The notes: generated by a model not told the origin, from the sequence alone. A stretch of 64,000 bases of DNA from Vanrija pseudolonga (GCF_020906515.1 NC_085855.1:2046001-2110000); one strand, 5' to 3'. Numbered from the stretch's first letter, positions 12,991 through 25,200 are shown. Program-made: numbers and translations.

Positions 12991-14460
12991 TTTGGGTGGT
13001 GGCGCTGTGCCGATGTGGGCGAGCAATGCGTCGATGTAAAGAAATGAAACACAGGACGGTTTGTCGACACGACGACGGTGACCACGACGACGCGGTATCA
13101 ATGGCGTAGGCTAGACCTGTTTTGCGACGCCTGCCGCGCCTGTCTCGAAGCGGTGTGGTATGGTCGTTGTCGGTCGTGCCGGCGGCCGTTGACGAACGTG
13201 GGTGGGCCGTGCGTGGCGGTCACTCGAAATTATTGTCGGTGGTCACACGAGCCTTTGTCTGGGCAGTGGGCACTGGGCGCGCAGAAGGGATGACACAGAA
13301 GGGAGTGAGTAATGATACAGGGGGCAAGTCGGGCTCGAGCGTCGTGTTGTCAATAAGGTCCCCGGTTAGTTGTGCCAAGGTGGACAGTGTGAAAGAGAAA
13401 AGTGGTCGCGTGAGCAACAAAAGGTTGTAGCTAGAGTGGAGCCAGCTCAGCCAGCCAGCCAGCCCAAAACCGCCACCCACGACATTGGTGAGCGATTTCA
13501 GGCACGGTTGGGCAGCCAAAACATCCATGACGTGGTGTGAAGGGGCAGAGGACCCTGCCAGTTGTGCATGACCCCAAGTCCGTCCCCTGGAATGAGACAA
13601 GACAATGGTGGGTGGGAATGCAATGGCGACATGACAAAAGAGAGAGTGAATGAGGGGTCGAGCGAGGTGGCGACGCCAGCTGCAAGCCAGAGTGCAAGGC
13701 TGATGTGATGCTGGCGCAGGCTCGCGTACGCCAAGTCAGTGGTATGCAGCCGCGTCGACGCCACGCCCTCGACGCGTTGTTTGCAGCAGCAGTAGCAGCA
13801 CTGCCGCCGCCAGTCAACGACGCCAAGCATCAAGCCGGCCGGCCGACGCTGCAGTGGTGTCGCCCACCCACCATCCCGCCCTGTCTCATCATCCGTCTCC
13901 GTCTCTTCTGCCACTTTGAGCGCAGCCGCTTGCTTTCCCTCGTCGTAAGTGTTACATGGAGACCTGACCGCGCGGTGACGACGAATGCCACGGTTCCTGG
14001 CTGGCTCATGAGCGCTGGCTGGGTGACGGCGTACGGCACGTTGTTTTGCTAAGTTACTAGGGTTGGATTGATGCGGTGATTTGCTGTTGGACAAGGTCAT
14101 AATGGCGCAGGTTTAGCGTGCATGCAGCGAGGGTATAGTTGGGTCGCGTTTGCTGTTGTCGCTGCTGCTGCGGCGGTATGGTATGCGGCAAGTCGAGGAC
14201 CGGTCCCTTCTCGACGGCGACGACGCGCGGCAAGAGGGGCGGGTAGAACAAGTCGAAGTCAGGACAACCAACTGTCGCGACTTGGCGACAACAACGACAA
14301 CGACGGACGGGTTTGAATTGACTCGGCTCAATCCGACAACCACCCAACCACCACCACCACACACCGTTACACCTCCATCTCACATCCTCCACATCACACA
14401 CCTTGGCCCCCTTCCCATCACTTCGTCTGCATTAACAAACACCCACCACGCACCGCCATC
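12991..14460. other. 1.47-kb divergent intergenic region
   Basis: Lies between the starts of the hydrolase gene and the MFS transporter gene. Short overlapping open frames on both strands have noncoding composition. I see no gene and no strong repeat. Confidence 0.65.
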
Positions 14461-17400
14461 ATGGCATCATCCCCGCCGCCAGACCGGCTGGCGCTCCCAC
14501 CCCTCCCAGAGAGCGAAGGCAGCTCATTCCTCGGCCTCGATAGCGGCAACACGCCCGGCACGCCGACGCCGTTCTCATCAGCCGCTGCGCAGCTCGGGCG
14601 GGGCGGCCAGCGGTCCATGCTGGGAATCACGTCGGGTACCGGCCGGCAGGACGACCCGCTGGCCACGCCCGTCGCCGCCGCGCCGTCGTCTGCAGCGCGC
14701 CGCGTGAGCAACGTCCGCCCGTCCTTCTCCACCGCACGCGGCTCGATTCGAACCACGCGCCGCGTGTCACGCCTGCACCACCATCATGGCCTCGACGACG
14801 AAGACGACGAGCAGCCAAAGCTTCCAACCTTAGTCCCCGGTATCCGTCCGGCCTACTCCACCCCCCTGCCCACTCTCCCGCTCGTCGTCCTCTGCATTGT
14901 AGGTGCTGCGGGCTTGTCGCCACCGGGCGGCGCACGACGCCGCTCGCTCCCGTGTTTGTTTATCCTAACACCGCGATCCAGGGCATGATCTCCGAGCTCC
15001 TGGCCGCAAACCTGTCCCAACCTTTCATGATCAAGATGGTCAAGAGTGCGTAGAGGAGAGTGCGACGTCGTCGCTAATTGCATAGACTTCTTGTTGAGCT
15101 CGGGGCACGAAGGCGACTTGGAGGAGTCGGCAGGCAAATGGACCGGTGAGTTGGCACAGAAGCAACAGTCGTGGCTCACGCCCCAGGCAACCTCGTGTCC
15201 GTGTTCTACATCACCCAGTTCTTCACCTCTCTGCTGTGGAGCGGCATCGCAGACCGCCATGGTCGTCGTGCCGTCCTCGTAGCGAGCATGGCAGTGAGTG
15301 GCGCTGGCCCAGTGGCGTGTCGCTTAGATACTAACTCATTCACAGGGCAGCGCCATTGGTGCGTTCTATCTACTGACAACAATGCTGACCTGCAGCACTT
15401 GTCATGTTCGGCACTTCGACCTCGGTGAGTCACCACCAATGTCTCGATTATGGTCAGTGCTGACCCGCCCAGCTTCCTGAAGCGATCTGTGTGCGACTGA
15501 TCCAGGGCATCTTTGGTGGCTCCATCGGCGTGGTGAGTGCAATTGTCTGTGTGCACTGCTAAACCCCCAGTTCCGTGGCTCTATCCGCGACATTACCGAT
15601 GAGACAAATGCCAGCCGTGCCTACAGTATCCTTGGATACATGTGGGGTATGGGTGGTGTGATCGGACCGGTATGTGTATGGAGCTTCCGCCGGTACTGAC
15701 TGCAGATCCTTGGTGGTGTGTTTGAGAGCCCGGCGACAAACTTCCCAGGCACTTTCCTCGGACGCGTTGCTCTGTTCGAGCACAAGCCCTACCTCCTCCC
15801 AACGCTCATGGGCTCGTCGGTGCTCTTCATCGGCGCGATCCTGGCGTGCTTCCTCTCGTGGGACGGCGGTGTTCGTGGCGGATCGCGTATCCAGCTCGAG
15901 GTCGAGAAGGACGAGCCTTTGGTGCCCTCACGGACCGACACCCAGTCGCCGACGCGCGAGGGTGGTCGCGTTGCGTCGCTGCGTATCAAGCCCAGCCGCG
16001 TCTTCTCGTCCCACGAGGAGGAGGCCGGGCCAACGGGCCAGTCCCTTCTCAGCACTTCCATGAAGCTCCGCCGCGAGAGCCTGGCGAGTCTGGGCACGGC
16101 CTACGGCTACGGTGGTATCCGTTCCAAGCACCCTACGCTCGCTGCCCGCCGCGCCATGCAGCAGGCTCGCCGCGCGTCGCAGTCGTCCGCTCGTGACGGC
16201 GACGAGGATGGTGACGGTGCCGACCCGCGCCGCGTGAGCCTTGCGACAAAGTTCCTCCTTGGTGAGTAATCGACCCGCCCACCTCGCTGACCACCAGCCG
16301 CCGACGAAAACACGTTCAACATCAACGACCTCTGGCTTTCCGCCGCTGTTGCCCAGGAGACCAACGTCTTTGACGACGATGACGACGAGTACTCTGAGGA
16401 CGAGGGCGACAGATCGGACGTGATTGACGACGACGAGATCTCACTTGCCCAGACCGATAATGGTGAGAACGCGACGCCAATGCAGTCTTCGCCTTCGTCC
16501 CCAGGCTACCACAACCGCCACACCTCGTCGTCCTATCGCCGCCCGAGGGTAGCCTCTGGAGGTAGCGAGCTGCAGCGCGCGCTTCGCAGACCCTCGACGG
16601 CATCCCGCCGCCACTCTGGCTCGGGACCTGTACCGGCCATCTTTGCCAACACTGGTCTGAGTCTGACCTCGACTCCTGGCCTCGCCGCGTTCGAGGACAA
16701 TGACTCGGCATTCGACCCCTTCTCGCCTCCCGGGACCGTCCGCCGTGTTGGTGCCCCCGCCCCCCTCACGGCAATCCAAGAAGCCCGCGTGCCGACTCCT
16801 GTTGCGAGCCCCGGGGCCTCCATCACGGAGAAGCCCGAGTCACGCTGGAAGCTGCTGCCACTGCTCGTCATCTGCCAGTACGGCATGCTGTCGTGCCACG
16901 AGTCGATTCACAGTCAGCTCTTCCTGTCCTTCATCCTGACGTAGGTCTTTAACCTTGTGTACCACGCTGACATCTAGCGACTACAAGTCTGGTGGCGTGG
17001 GTATCAACCCCGCGCACTACTCGGTGCTCGTCGCTCTCATGTGTGTTGGGCAGCTCGTCTGGCAGTTCTACCTGTTCCCCAGACTGGGCCCTCCCCTCGG
17101 CCGGTTCAACCACCTGCAAATGTTCCGCCTCGGCAGCGCCCTCTACATCCCCGGCTACCTCCTCGTCCCGCTCCTGCACAGCGTCGCGTCGCCCGACTCT
17201 GAAGGCGGCTTCTTTGTCATGACGATGATGTCGCTCATCTCTGCGCTCCGTTACTGCGGAAGCACGTTTGCGTACACGTCGATCATGATTCTGATCAACG
17301 CCATGACGCCACCTCATCTCATTGGCGTGGCGAATGGTCTTGCCCAGTCGGTCGTGTCGTGCGCGCGTTTCATGGGACCGGCCATTGGTGGCAGCCTGTG

Positions 17401-17503
17401 GGGTGCAAGCATCAAGGACAACCCGTCTGGGTACCCCAAGGGCTTCTACGTTGTCGGCGTGCTCGCGGTCGTGCAGTTGTTCGGCTCGTTGTTCATCCAC
17501 TAG
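14461..17503 (+). CDS. Major facilitator superfamily transporter (DHA1/YCR023C-like)
   Basis: Eleven exons can be joined in frame: 14461-14898, 14982-15045, 15086-15145, 15187-15293, 15346-15358, 15396-15424, 15473-15532, 15571-15669, 15706-16261, 16298-16940 and 16978-17503, giving about 864 residues. Exon 5 is a 13-nt microexon. The order is a disordered N-terminus of about 135 residues, TM1-6 with the MFS signature (SGIADRHGRRAVLV after TM2, RLIQGIFGG in TM4, LGYMWGMGGVIGPILGG in TM5), a very long acidic and Ser-rich cytosolic loop of about 340 residues, then TM7-12. This layout fits the YCR023C/zinc-induced-facilitator-like branch of drug:H+ antiporters, often vacuolar; the substrate is unknown. 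Confidence 0.85.
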
Positions 17504-17959
17504 GCGTCCCCCACCCCTCTCTCCCACCCACTTCATTCACCACGCGCGTCGCCACTCGACGTACACCTCCCGACGTATAATCGCATCTATCACCTTCTTG
17601 ACCTGTACTTCCATAACCTCACACGGTCGCCACGGCGCCACGACTCCATACACCCAGTCTGCCTACACCCTGTCTTCTTCACCCCACGTATGTTCCCTAC
17701 CATATCATCTTCACGCACATGAGCTTGTGAATGCATGGTTGTTGCGAAGCGCAGTGCGGAGGCGCATGGCCGAAGGCCGCGTGCTGAGATGGTGGCGCGG
17801 CCGGCGCGGTAGAAGCTCGCGAAGCATGCCATCAGTCGCGCCGTCGAGGATCATCACCGCCGCCACTGAAATTGTTGACTTGCAACCTCCACTTTCGTCG
17901 AACAACACGTCAACCGCGCGTCAACACGACTTTACATTGTCCACATCACCAACAACGAA
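17504..17959. other. Intergenic, 456 bp
   Basis: 3' region of the MFS gene and promoter of the small downstream gene, both on the plus strand. Nothing else recognised. Confidence 0.6.
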
Positions 17960-18553
17960 ATGGTACGCAGCATGGCTCACAGTGCACTAACGATCTCCAG
18001 CCAAAGCGATCAGACGTGCACCACATCACAGCGCACCTGCACAAGTCGGCCGTGTTCGTGAGCGTGCCCGAGTCGACGTGAGGCCCCTTCCTTTTCCTTC
18101 TGCGGAGTCCACGCTCACGCGACGCCGCAGCACACTAGCGCAGCTCAAGACGCAGCTCGTCGCCGCGCTGGCCTCGCTTGAAGGCCGCGTGCCCGTCCTC
18201 CCCGCGTCCGAGGCCGACATCCAGCTCTGGGAGGACCGCGAGATTGACGGCGCCGCAGAGGGCGAGCAGGGGATCCGCGTCGTCGAGGGCGAGGGGAGCG
18301 TGTTGAGGCTTGGCTGGCCGCGCTGGAAGCGTGTGTATGTGAGGTGAGTCGTCGAGGCCGAATGCCGCGCAGCGAGCGGCATGAGGCGTGGTGGGTTGGG
18401 TACCGACGAGCTGGGAGAGGAAAAGGAAGGCCAGGCAGGGCGAGGCTGACATGACGCCCCAGCGTCCGCGCGCCCGGCGGCGAGTTCGAGCGCCCCGTCT
18501 ACACCGTCCCAGATCCGATGGACGGCGAGGGCGAGGAGGATGAGCAGGCGTAG
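17960..18553 (+). CDS. Small conserved-looking protein, function unknown
   Basis: Four exons: 17960-17962 (the ATG alone), 18001-18077, 18131-18343 and 18463-18553. They join in phase to 127 residues ending at TAG 18551-18553. Three independent splice sites all keep the frame and remove stops, which supports a real gene. The N-terminus (HKSAVFVSVPESTTLAQLKT) has the beta-strand, turn, beta-strand, helix pattern of a ubiquitin-like or other beta-grasp fold, but I cannot assign a family. The C-terminus is acidic. The gene is convergent with the LysM gene, 175 bp between stops. Confidence 0.65.
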
Positions 18554-18728
18554 GCGTGGGTGCAGGCATGCAGCGCAGCTGCGCGCCGGTGAGTGATCGG
18601 TTGCGACGTAACGCAACAACCACGCGACTCGACTAGGCCGGCCCACCCTTCGCGGCGTGGCTCGGCTCGGCGTCGCGTAGACTACATAGTTCATGGCAAG
18701 ACTCTATATGGCAGTAACGGTACAACTA

Positions 18729-20375
18729 CTAGTCGCGCTTCTTGTCAGTCGGCTTGCGGGGCTTGATGTGCCCGCCCGCCGAGGCCATGCGGCGCAGGTC
18801 CTCTGGGCGCACATCCGTCCGGCGCGGCACGGCACGCGCGTCCATCTCGAGCTCGACGGCCGGCACGGCGGGGTGGTAGCTCGGCGTGCTTGCGCCCGAC
18901 GTGGGGCGCGAGCCGCCCGTCGAGCTCACGCGGGGGGACGAAGCCGACGCCGCAGCGGCAGCGGGGTGCGCCGGCGGCGGCGCGACGCTGAACAGCATGC
19001 TCAGGCGCGTGGCCAGGCTCTGCTCCCCCGCCGCAGGCGCAGGCGCGAGCTCGCGCGGCGGCCGCAGCCGCACGACGCGCTTCGTGCTCTTCCCCGGCGG
19101 CGGCGGCAGCGGGTCGTCGGGGCTGAACGTGCCCGCGTGTGTGCGCGCGCGCTGCCGCCGCGCCGCGCGCTCGGTCGCGCTCAGCGCGCGCACGCTGTCC
19201 GCGCTCCGGCCCACCTCGTTGTCGAGCGACCGGCTGCTGTGCCGCCCGCTCGGCTCGCGCCGCTGCCCCGGGAAGAAGCGCAGCTGCGAGGCCGGGAGCC
19301 GCACAATATCGAGCGTGACGCCGCCGTCGTGCGCGGCAGCGGCGGCGCTCGAGCCTGCCCCGTTGCTGGCGCCGCTGCTACTGCTGCCCTCGCCGTTCTC
19401 GCCCGCACGCCGCGGCACGATCGTCACCTGCCCCCCGGCGCGCACCATCGTGTCGCCCTTCGCCGTCGGCCTGCACGCGTCGAGGGGCACGTACAGGTGC
19501 GTCCGGAGATGCAGCGGGTCCGAAGGCCACATCTTGTTTGCCTTTCGCAGCGTCCCTAGCTTGGGGCTGTCAGCGCGGCAATGCCACACACACACACTAC
19601 TCACCTCGATGCCGTAGCGCAATGCAATGCCAGGTAGCGACTCGCCCTGCTTGATCTGATGCGGCATCAGCAACCCCCGCTTGGCCCACTACACCACCAA
19701 ACCCACCTGATGCACAATCACCTCGACCTCCGCGGCAACGCGTAACAGGTCGACGCTCCCCCGCTCGCTCGCGCTCGCGCTGCTCCCCTGGCTCTCGGCC
19801 ACCGCGCGGTCCATCTCGCTGGTCAGCCGGCGCAGATTGGGCCGCGACACATCCGACACGTCGTCGTCGTCGCGCTCGTCGAGGCGCAGCGACGCAATCT
19901 TGCCGTCCAACGTCCCGTTCCGCAGGCCGAGCGCGAGCTCGTCCAGCGCGAGCGGGTGCGACGTGGCGCGGGGCACGCCCTTGCCCATGCCGCCGAGCGC
20001 GCCGGGGGCCGAGGCGGCAGGCGACGCCGGCGTGCGTGGTGCGCTTGCGCTCGGCAGCGCCGGCGACCGCAACGTCGACGACGACGCGGCTCCTGGTCCC
20101 CCTGGCCCTCCTATCCGCGGGCTGCCGCGCAGCTTCAGGTTGCTCGGGGTCCGCCGCGGTGCTGGATCTGGCGGGTCGAGCGCCGGGTCCAGGTCGAGCG
20201 TCTCTGCTATTGGTGGTGGTGTTGGTGCTGGTGGTCGCCGCGCAACTATCGTCTCGGGGTCCGAGCTCTCGCCGCCGCCGCCGCCGTCGTCGCTCGCGGC
20301 CCACGGATCCAGCTCGCCGTCATCGAGCGAGCTCCGCGCCGTGAGCGGCGCTGGTCGCACGGGGGAGGAGAGCAT
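18729..20375 (-). CDS. Intracellular LysM-domain protein
   Basis: Three exons (19707-20375, 19605-19655, 18729-19559) give about 516 residues. The first intron is 51 nt, a multiple of three. A single LysM domain sits at about residues 222-266, split over the tiny 17-codon second exon: IKQGESLPGIALRYGIE then LGTLRKANKMWPSDPLHLRT. It resembles animal LYSMD1/2, in which LysM sits in a cytosolic or nuclear protein. There is no signal peptide, so it is not a secreted chitin-binding effector. Flanking parts are Pro, Ser and Ala rich and disordered, with an RSLDNE patch and a basic C-terminus (KPRKPTDKKRD). The role is unknown. Confidence 0.75.
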
Positions 20376-20709
20376 GGCTGCTGCTGCTGCGTGTGGTGGA
20401 CTCCTCGCCGCTCTGCATTCGATGGCTGGGCTGTTGTGTGCGGCCTTGCGATGGGGTGAGTGAGTGAGACGAGACAATGGGCGGTTGCGATGGTGGAGGC
20501 TGGACACGGCAATGGCGTCGGTCGTCGGTCGGTAACGTGGCTTGACCACCACCAAGGGTGGGTTCACAAAGGCACAACCCTGAGAATGTAGTCACTGTGT
20601 CACAGTGTTGTCACAGGCTCTCTCTCTCTGCACTGCCATGCATGTCCCCTCCTGACCGACTACCCAAACCCCCATGCATATGTTGATACAATGTCACAAT
20701 ATACTCTAC
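20376..20709. other. Intergenic, 334 bp
   Basis: Between the start of the LysM gene and the end of the SF3B1 gene, both on the minus strand. Contains a short CT repeat near 20619-20629. Nothing else seen. Confidence 0.6.
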
Positions 20710-23700
20710 TTAAACCCACATGAGCAAATGGTGGCGCGTGTAGTCTTGTCCAGACGCCAGGTCAGCAGCCGACCCCAATGCAGGGTAGAATGGCACCATG
20801 GCGTCAACCGCGCCCAAGACGAGCGTGTTGTACATTCGCCAGTAGACCTCACGGATTCGTCGCGCTGGGTGGAACAAGCCCTGCAAGACATAACTCAACA
20901 CGACACCAGGTCCGATACCGATGCGCATAGCCTCGATAGCGTCCATGACACCGCCAATGACGTGTGGACTTGTCTCCAAGATGTTGGGCCACACGAGGTT
21001 GAGCAGGTGCGTCAACGCCTCCTCGTAGCCCAGGCCGGCAACACCAATCGTCAGGTGCTTGACAATCGCACATGCGGTTTGTCGGTGGACGTGGTCACGG
21101 TCGGTGAGCGAGTCCTCGAGCAGACCGACAACCGAGTGGATGTAGTCTTTCGACATTTCTCCAACGTACTCGAACACGTACGCCAATGCCTTGAGACAAC
21201 CGTTGCGGACATTGAGCTCCGGCGTGCGGTACTCGTTGAGAATGGCGGGGATACACGTGAAAGGACCACAGGTCTCGGCGACAATGGCAATGGCGACAGT
21301 CGACAAGACACGGCTTTGACGCTCCTGCACCTTGAGGTTGGTGAGGAGAACACTCAGCACGTCCTGGGGACCAATGGCCTTGGCAATGTAGCCAAACGAG
21401 TTGACGGCCGCACGACGAATAGCCTTCTTGTGCGCCTTGAGCAGGTCGAGCAGCTCAAAACAGATACGCATCCACTCCTTGGCGGCGACAAACTCGGCAC
21501 CACGGTCGGCTGCGAGGGTTAGCACTGTCCACAACGTTCTCATAGTACTCACCAATACGACCAATCAAGTTGATGGTCGCCTCTTGCACCTTTTCGTGTC
21601 GGTTACGCAGAATTGGCGTCATGCGCGGAAGCAGGTCCTTGACGGGCGGGTTCATTTGGGTCATGCCGACAACGTTGGCGATGGCAGCCTCGGCGGCGAT
21701 GATACTTCCAAGAGCATCGGGGTACTCTTCACCGAGCTGCTCGAACAGCACAACACCGAGCTTGCTGAGCAGCGCGTCCTCGTCGTTTTGCTTGATAATC
21801 GGGGCGAGTTTTGTTGTCAGGTCGGCAGCGAGCATACGGACCTTGGCAGACTTGTTTGTCAAGCGCCACAGAATCATCGACACAATCTGCGGGAGGTAGG
21901 GCTTGACGCGCGAGCCAAGCGCGGCGACAACAGCGCCAAAGCCATCCAGCATGACATTGTCCTCGAGGGTCTGCTCCTGGAACGCGAAGATGATGCCGTC
22001 GATAAGCTGGACCTCGAGTCGCTCGTCGATATCCGCAGCGCCATTGTTCTGGACCACCTTTGTGATCGTCTCCATGACCATCTTGCGGTATGGTTCGCTC
22101 TCGTCCTTGAGGTCGTTGGAGATGCGGCCGACAATGTCAGAGACACCGGCCTTGCTGGCGAGCTCGACAGTCGTCTCGACCAGCTGCTTGTAGTTGCGGC
22201 GGTCGAGGGCCATGCGGCGGACCCAGAATGCCTTGAAGAACTCTGGGAGAATGTCCTGGCGGACGAATGTCGGCGTGACACCCTCAGTGCCAGCACACTG
22301 CTTGATGACCTGCAGCACGATGCGGCGCATCTCCTCGTCCGACGTCTGGAACTCGCGGATGAGAATGGGCATACACTCGCGCACGTAGTAACCCGCGTAC
22401 TCGGGGTCCATGAGCGGGACAATGTATCCGATCGCCTTGAGGAAGGCGGCGAGCGTCTTGCCACGGTGCTGGCGCAGGCCGATCCAAAGCGGCTTGAGGA
22501 CATTGTCAAACGACTCGATACCGTAAGGCGCGGCAGCCTCAGCAAGAGCCGCAAGCGCAAGCGCAGTCATTGTGCGGACCTTTTGCTGGTCGTCCTGCAG
22601 GCCATCGGCGACGGCGTCGACGAGGTTGCGCAGGTGGGGGAGCACCGCACAGCCCATCATGACGGCAATCTGCTGGATGATACGAATACCGGTGTGGCGA
22701 GCCTGCCAGCTCTTCTTGGAGCGACACACGGCCTTGAGGAAGGGCAGAAGGGCGGGAATGCCGAGCGCCGAAGCGACAACCGCGAACGCACGGGCAGTCG
22801 TGTTGCGCACATACTCGTCCACGTGGTCGATATCAGGACGCATGGTCGAGATCATGTGGGCGAGACCGGCAGCCTTGGCGAGGTTGCTGATAATCTCGCG
22901 ACCCTCGACACGCGCATAGTAGTCCTCGTCAATAAGCAGGGGCTCAATGACCACAAGAATCTTGTGGACGTAGGGGCGAACAAGATCGTCGAGCTTGTAG
23001 AGCACACGGTCAATGACCTTGACGAGCAAGTGCCGTTCCTGGTCCTCGAGCGTGCGCTCCATCAACAGCGGGAGGATCTTGTCGAACAATGGGCCGGCGC
23101 CAAACTCGCGTGCCTTGTCGGTGATCTGTCGCAGCGCAGTCTTTCGCACGGGTGGAGTACCGTTCTTGATCTTGAGCAGCAGACGCATAATCTTGCGCTC
23201 CTTGAGCTCGTCGAGCGAGTACATGACGTCGTCGGCCTCGCCACCACCCTCACCGAGCACCTTGGCGAAGTACTGGGCGTCCTCGGGCTTGAGGAACTGG
23301 AGGGTTCCGATGCCGTCGATCTCCGTCTGCTCGCCAGCGCCCTGGAATCCACCAGCAGCAGCGACAGCTCGTGCCGCGGCGTTCTCGTCCTGCATCATGA
23401 ACCCGCTGCTCTCAGCATGCTGCGATGACGCCGAGACCATCTTGCGGACGGGTGCGCTGGGGACATAGTCCTCGGGGACCGGCACAATCGAGTAACCCTC
23501 CGCGGAACCAGGAAGCAGCGAGTTGAGCTCGTCGTCGGTGATAGCTCTGTATCGCCTGTCCTCGACCATGGCCTGGGAGGGCTTGGCATCGCCATTACTT
23601 GACGACGACGCAACAGCCGAGCTCGACTCCTCGACGTCGGGCTTCTGGTCCCAGCGCGACCGCTTCGGCGCAGCCTCGGCAACCTCGCCCTTGTCCTCTG

Positions 23701-24232
23701 GCGTCTGGTCCCATCGCGAGCGGCGCTTCTTGGGTGCAGGCTCGTCGGCATCCGGCTTCTCCTCCTTGACCTCGGCTTCGGGCTCGTCCCATCTCCGCCT
23801 GCGCGTGGTAGGTGGGGACCCGGCGTCGCCAATAGCGCCACGGGGCGGGGTTGCGTCGTCGGCGACCTGCGATCGTGGTGGCGTCTTGTCGTCGCCGCCG
23901 GCCGGCTCGCGCTTCTCAATCGCCGCCTTCTCGGCCTCCTCCTGCGCGAGCTTCTCCTTGTGCCGTCTCACGCGCTCCTCTTCGCGCTCGAGCTCGACGC
24001 GCCGCATGCGCAGCTCGTAGCTCTCGTCCTCGCCCTCGCCCTGCCCATCACGACGGTTGAATCGTCGCAGCTGGTAGTCGCTCTGGCGCGCCGAGATCTG
24101 CTTCGACTTGGCGCGGTCCTGGATCTCATCCGGGGCGTCATCCTCCTCGGCCATCTGCGCATGCTCGTCGAGAATATCCTGCGGCGCCGTGTACGACGTG
24201 AGGCGGGGGTAGGACCCGTCTTCTTCAGACAT
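20710..24232 (-). CDS. HSH155: Splicing factor 3B subunit 1 (Hsh155/Prp10)
   Basis: Two exons (21553-24232 and 20710-21509, separated by a 43-nt intron) encode about 1159 residues, close to the usual fungal length. It is the HEAT-repeat scaffold of the U2 snRNP SF3b complex that holds the intron branch site. The N-terminus has the conserved SYTAP-type start and three UHM-ligand motifs around Trp ([24 protein letters not shown]) that bind U2AF-type proteins. The HEAT region is highly conserved, for example [20 protein letters not shown] and [20 protein letters not shown]. At the position of human cancer hotspot K666 this protein has Arg ([11 protein letters not shown]), while H662 and K700 equivalents are kept. 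The residues matching human K1071, R1074 and V1078 at the pladienolide site are also kept. Confidence 0.97.
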
Positions 24233-24604
24233 GGTGGCGGGTGGCTCTGACGAGTGTTCGGGGTGATCGAGTGTCGAACTTTTTAGGGCCTTTTTGTCGT
24301 GTCGTGCGTCGGCGTCGATGCCCTAGACGTGTGTGTAGTAGTTATCTAGTGCACCAGCCCGCAAACGTCGACGGGATGATAAGTTGAGATGATATTATGA
24401 TGGACCTGACCAAGTCGAGATGCCGAAGTCTAAGACGCCTCCCTCCACCGTCGCCTGGGTGGCGGCATTTCAACAAACCCCGCCAGTGGCACTGGAACCT
24501 TCGTTGCTATGACGCTGTGGTGGTTGATATCTGCGTCGGTCACTCTTCGTTGCATCGCAACATTCGTCCACCATCACGACTCGCAACACGCAAGCACCAG
24601 CACA
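24233..24604. other. Divergent promoter region, 372 bp
   Basis: Shared 5' region of the SF3B1 gene (-) and the roadblock-like gene (+). No further element recognised. Confidence 0.6.
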
Positions 24605-25200
24605 ATGGTGCTCATCTCCCCAGCACGCATAAACGACCTCCTCACAAGTCTGCTCGACAATGACGCCGGCGCCGGCCCCCACACCGCCCTGCTCATCACG
24701 CCGCAGGGCCAGCTATTGAGTCACGTCACGCTGTCGTACGACGACGACGGCGACGAAGGCGCGGAGGAGGAGGAGGAGGACGCCGAGTTCACCGACGCCG
24801 AGGCGAACGGGGACGCTGCAGACGGTGACACGGAGGACGACACCGAAGAGCCATGGCTCGAGGGACCCGAGCGCCTGCGCCTCCTCCTCGGCCTTGCGTC
24901 CCAATGGGAGGAGGACGAGTCGCCGCGCGTCGAGTGCGAGGTGGGTGTAGCTAACCTGCAGAGCATCGGAGCTGACTCTTACAGCTCGGACGGCTCTTCC
25001 TCCGCCCCATCCCCCTACCTGACGCTGAGCGCGCCCCGGAGACTGGCATGCCCGTCGTCCGCCCACCACACGTCTCGTCGTTTGTGCTCGTCCTCAACGG
25101 CACCTCGTCGACTCCGTGGACTGCTCTTGCGCAGAAGGTGTGTAGGCTTTAACTCGGACAGAGCTGACGTCAGGCCGACACCTTTGTGACCGAGTGGTAA
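24605..25200 (+). CDS. Roadblock/LC7-like protein, possible LAMTOR2 orthologue
   Basis: Three exons (24605-24940, 24985-25137, 25174-25200) give 171 residues. The pattern is N-terminal helix (ISPARINDLLTSLLD), a strand pair (HTALLITPQGQLLSHVTLSY), an acidic insert of about 45 residues, a helix, then strands (SSFVLVLNGTSSTPWTALAQ) and a last helix ending TFVTEW. This resembles LAMTOR2 of the Ragulator complex, which links Rag GTPases and TORC1 to the vacuole or lysosome. The acidic insert makes it longer than human LAMTOR2. Another roadblock protein is possible. The gene is convergent with SEC13, 184 bp between stops. Confidence 0.55.

Noticed and set aside
14743-14760. GATTCGAACC, similar to a tRNA T-loop
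   Set aside because: It lies inside the first coding exon of the MFS gene, and no acceptor stem or anticodon arm can be built around it.
21401-23428. 675-codon open frame opposite the SF3B1 gene
   Set aside because: It is antisense to a highly conserved coding sequence and has no recognisable domain. Such frames are common in GC-rich genes.
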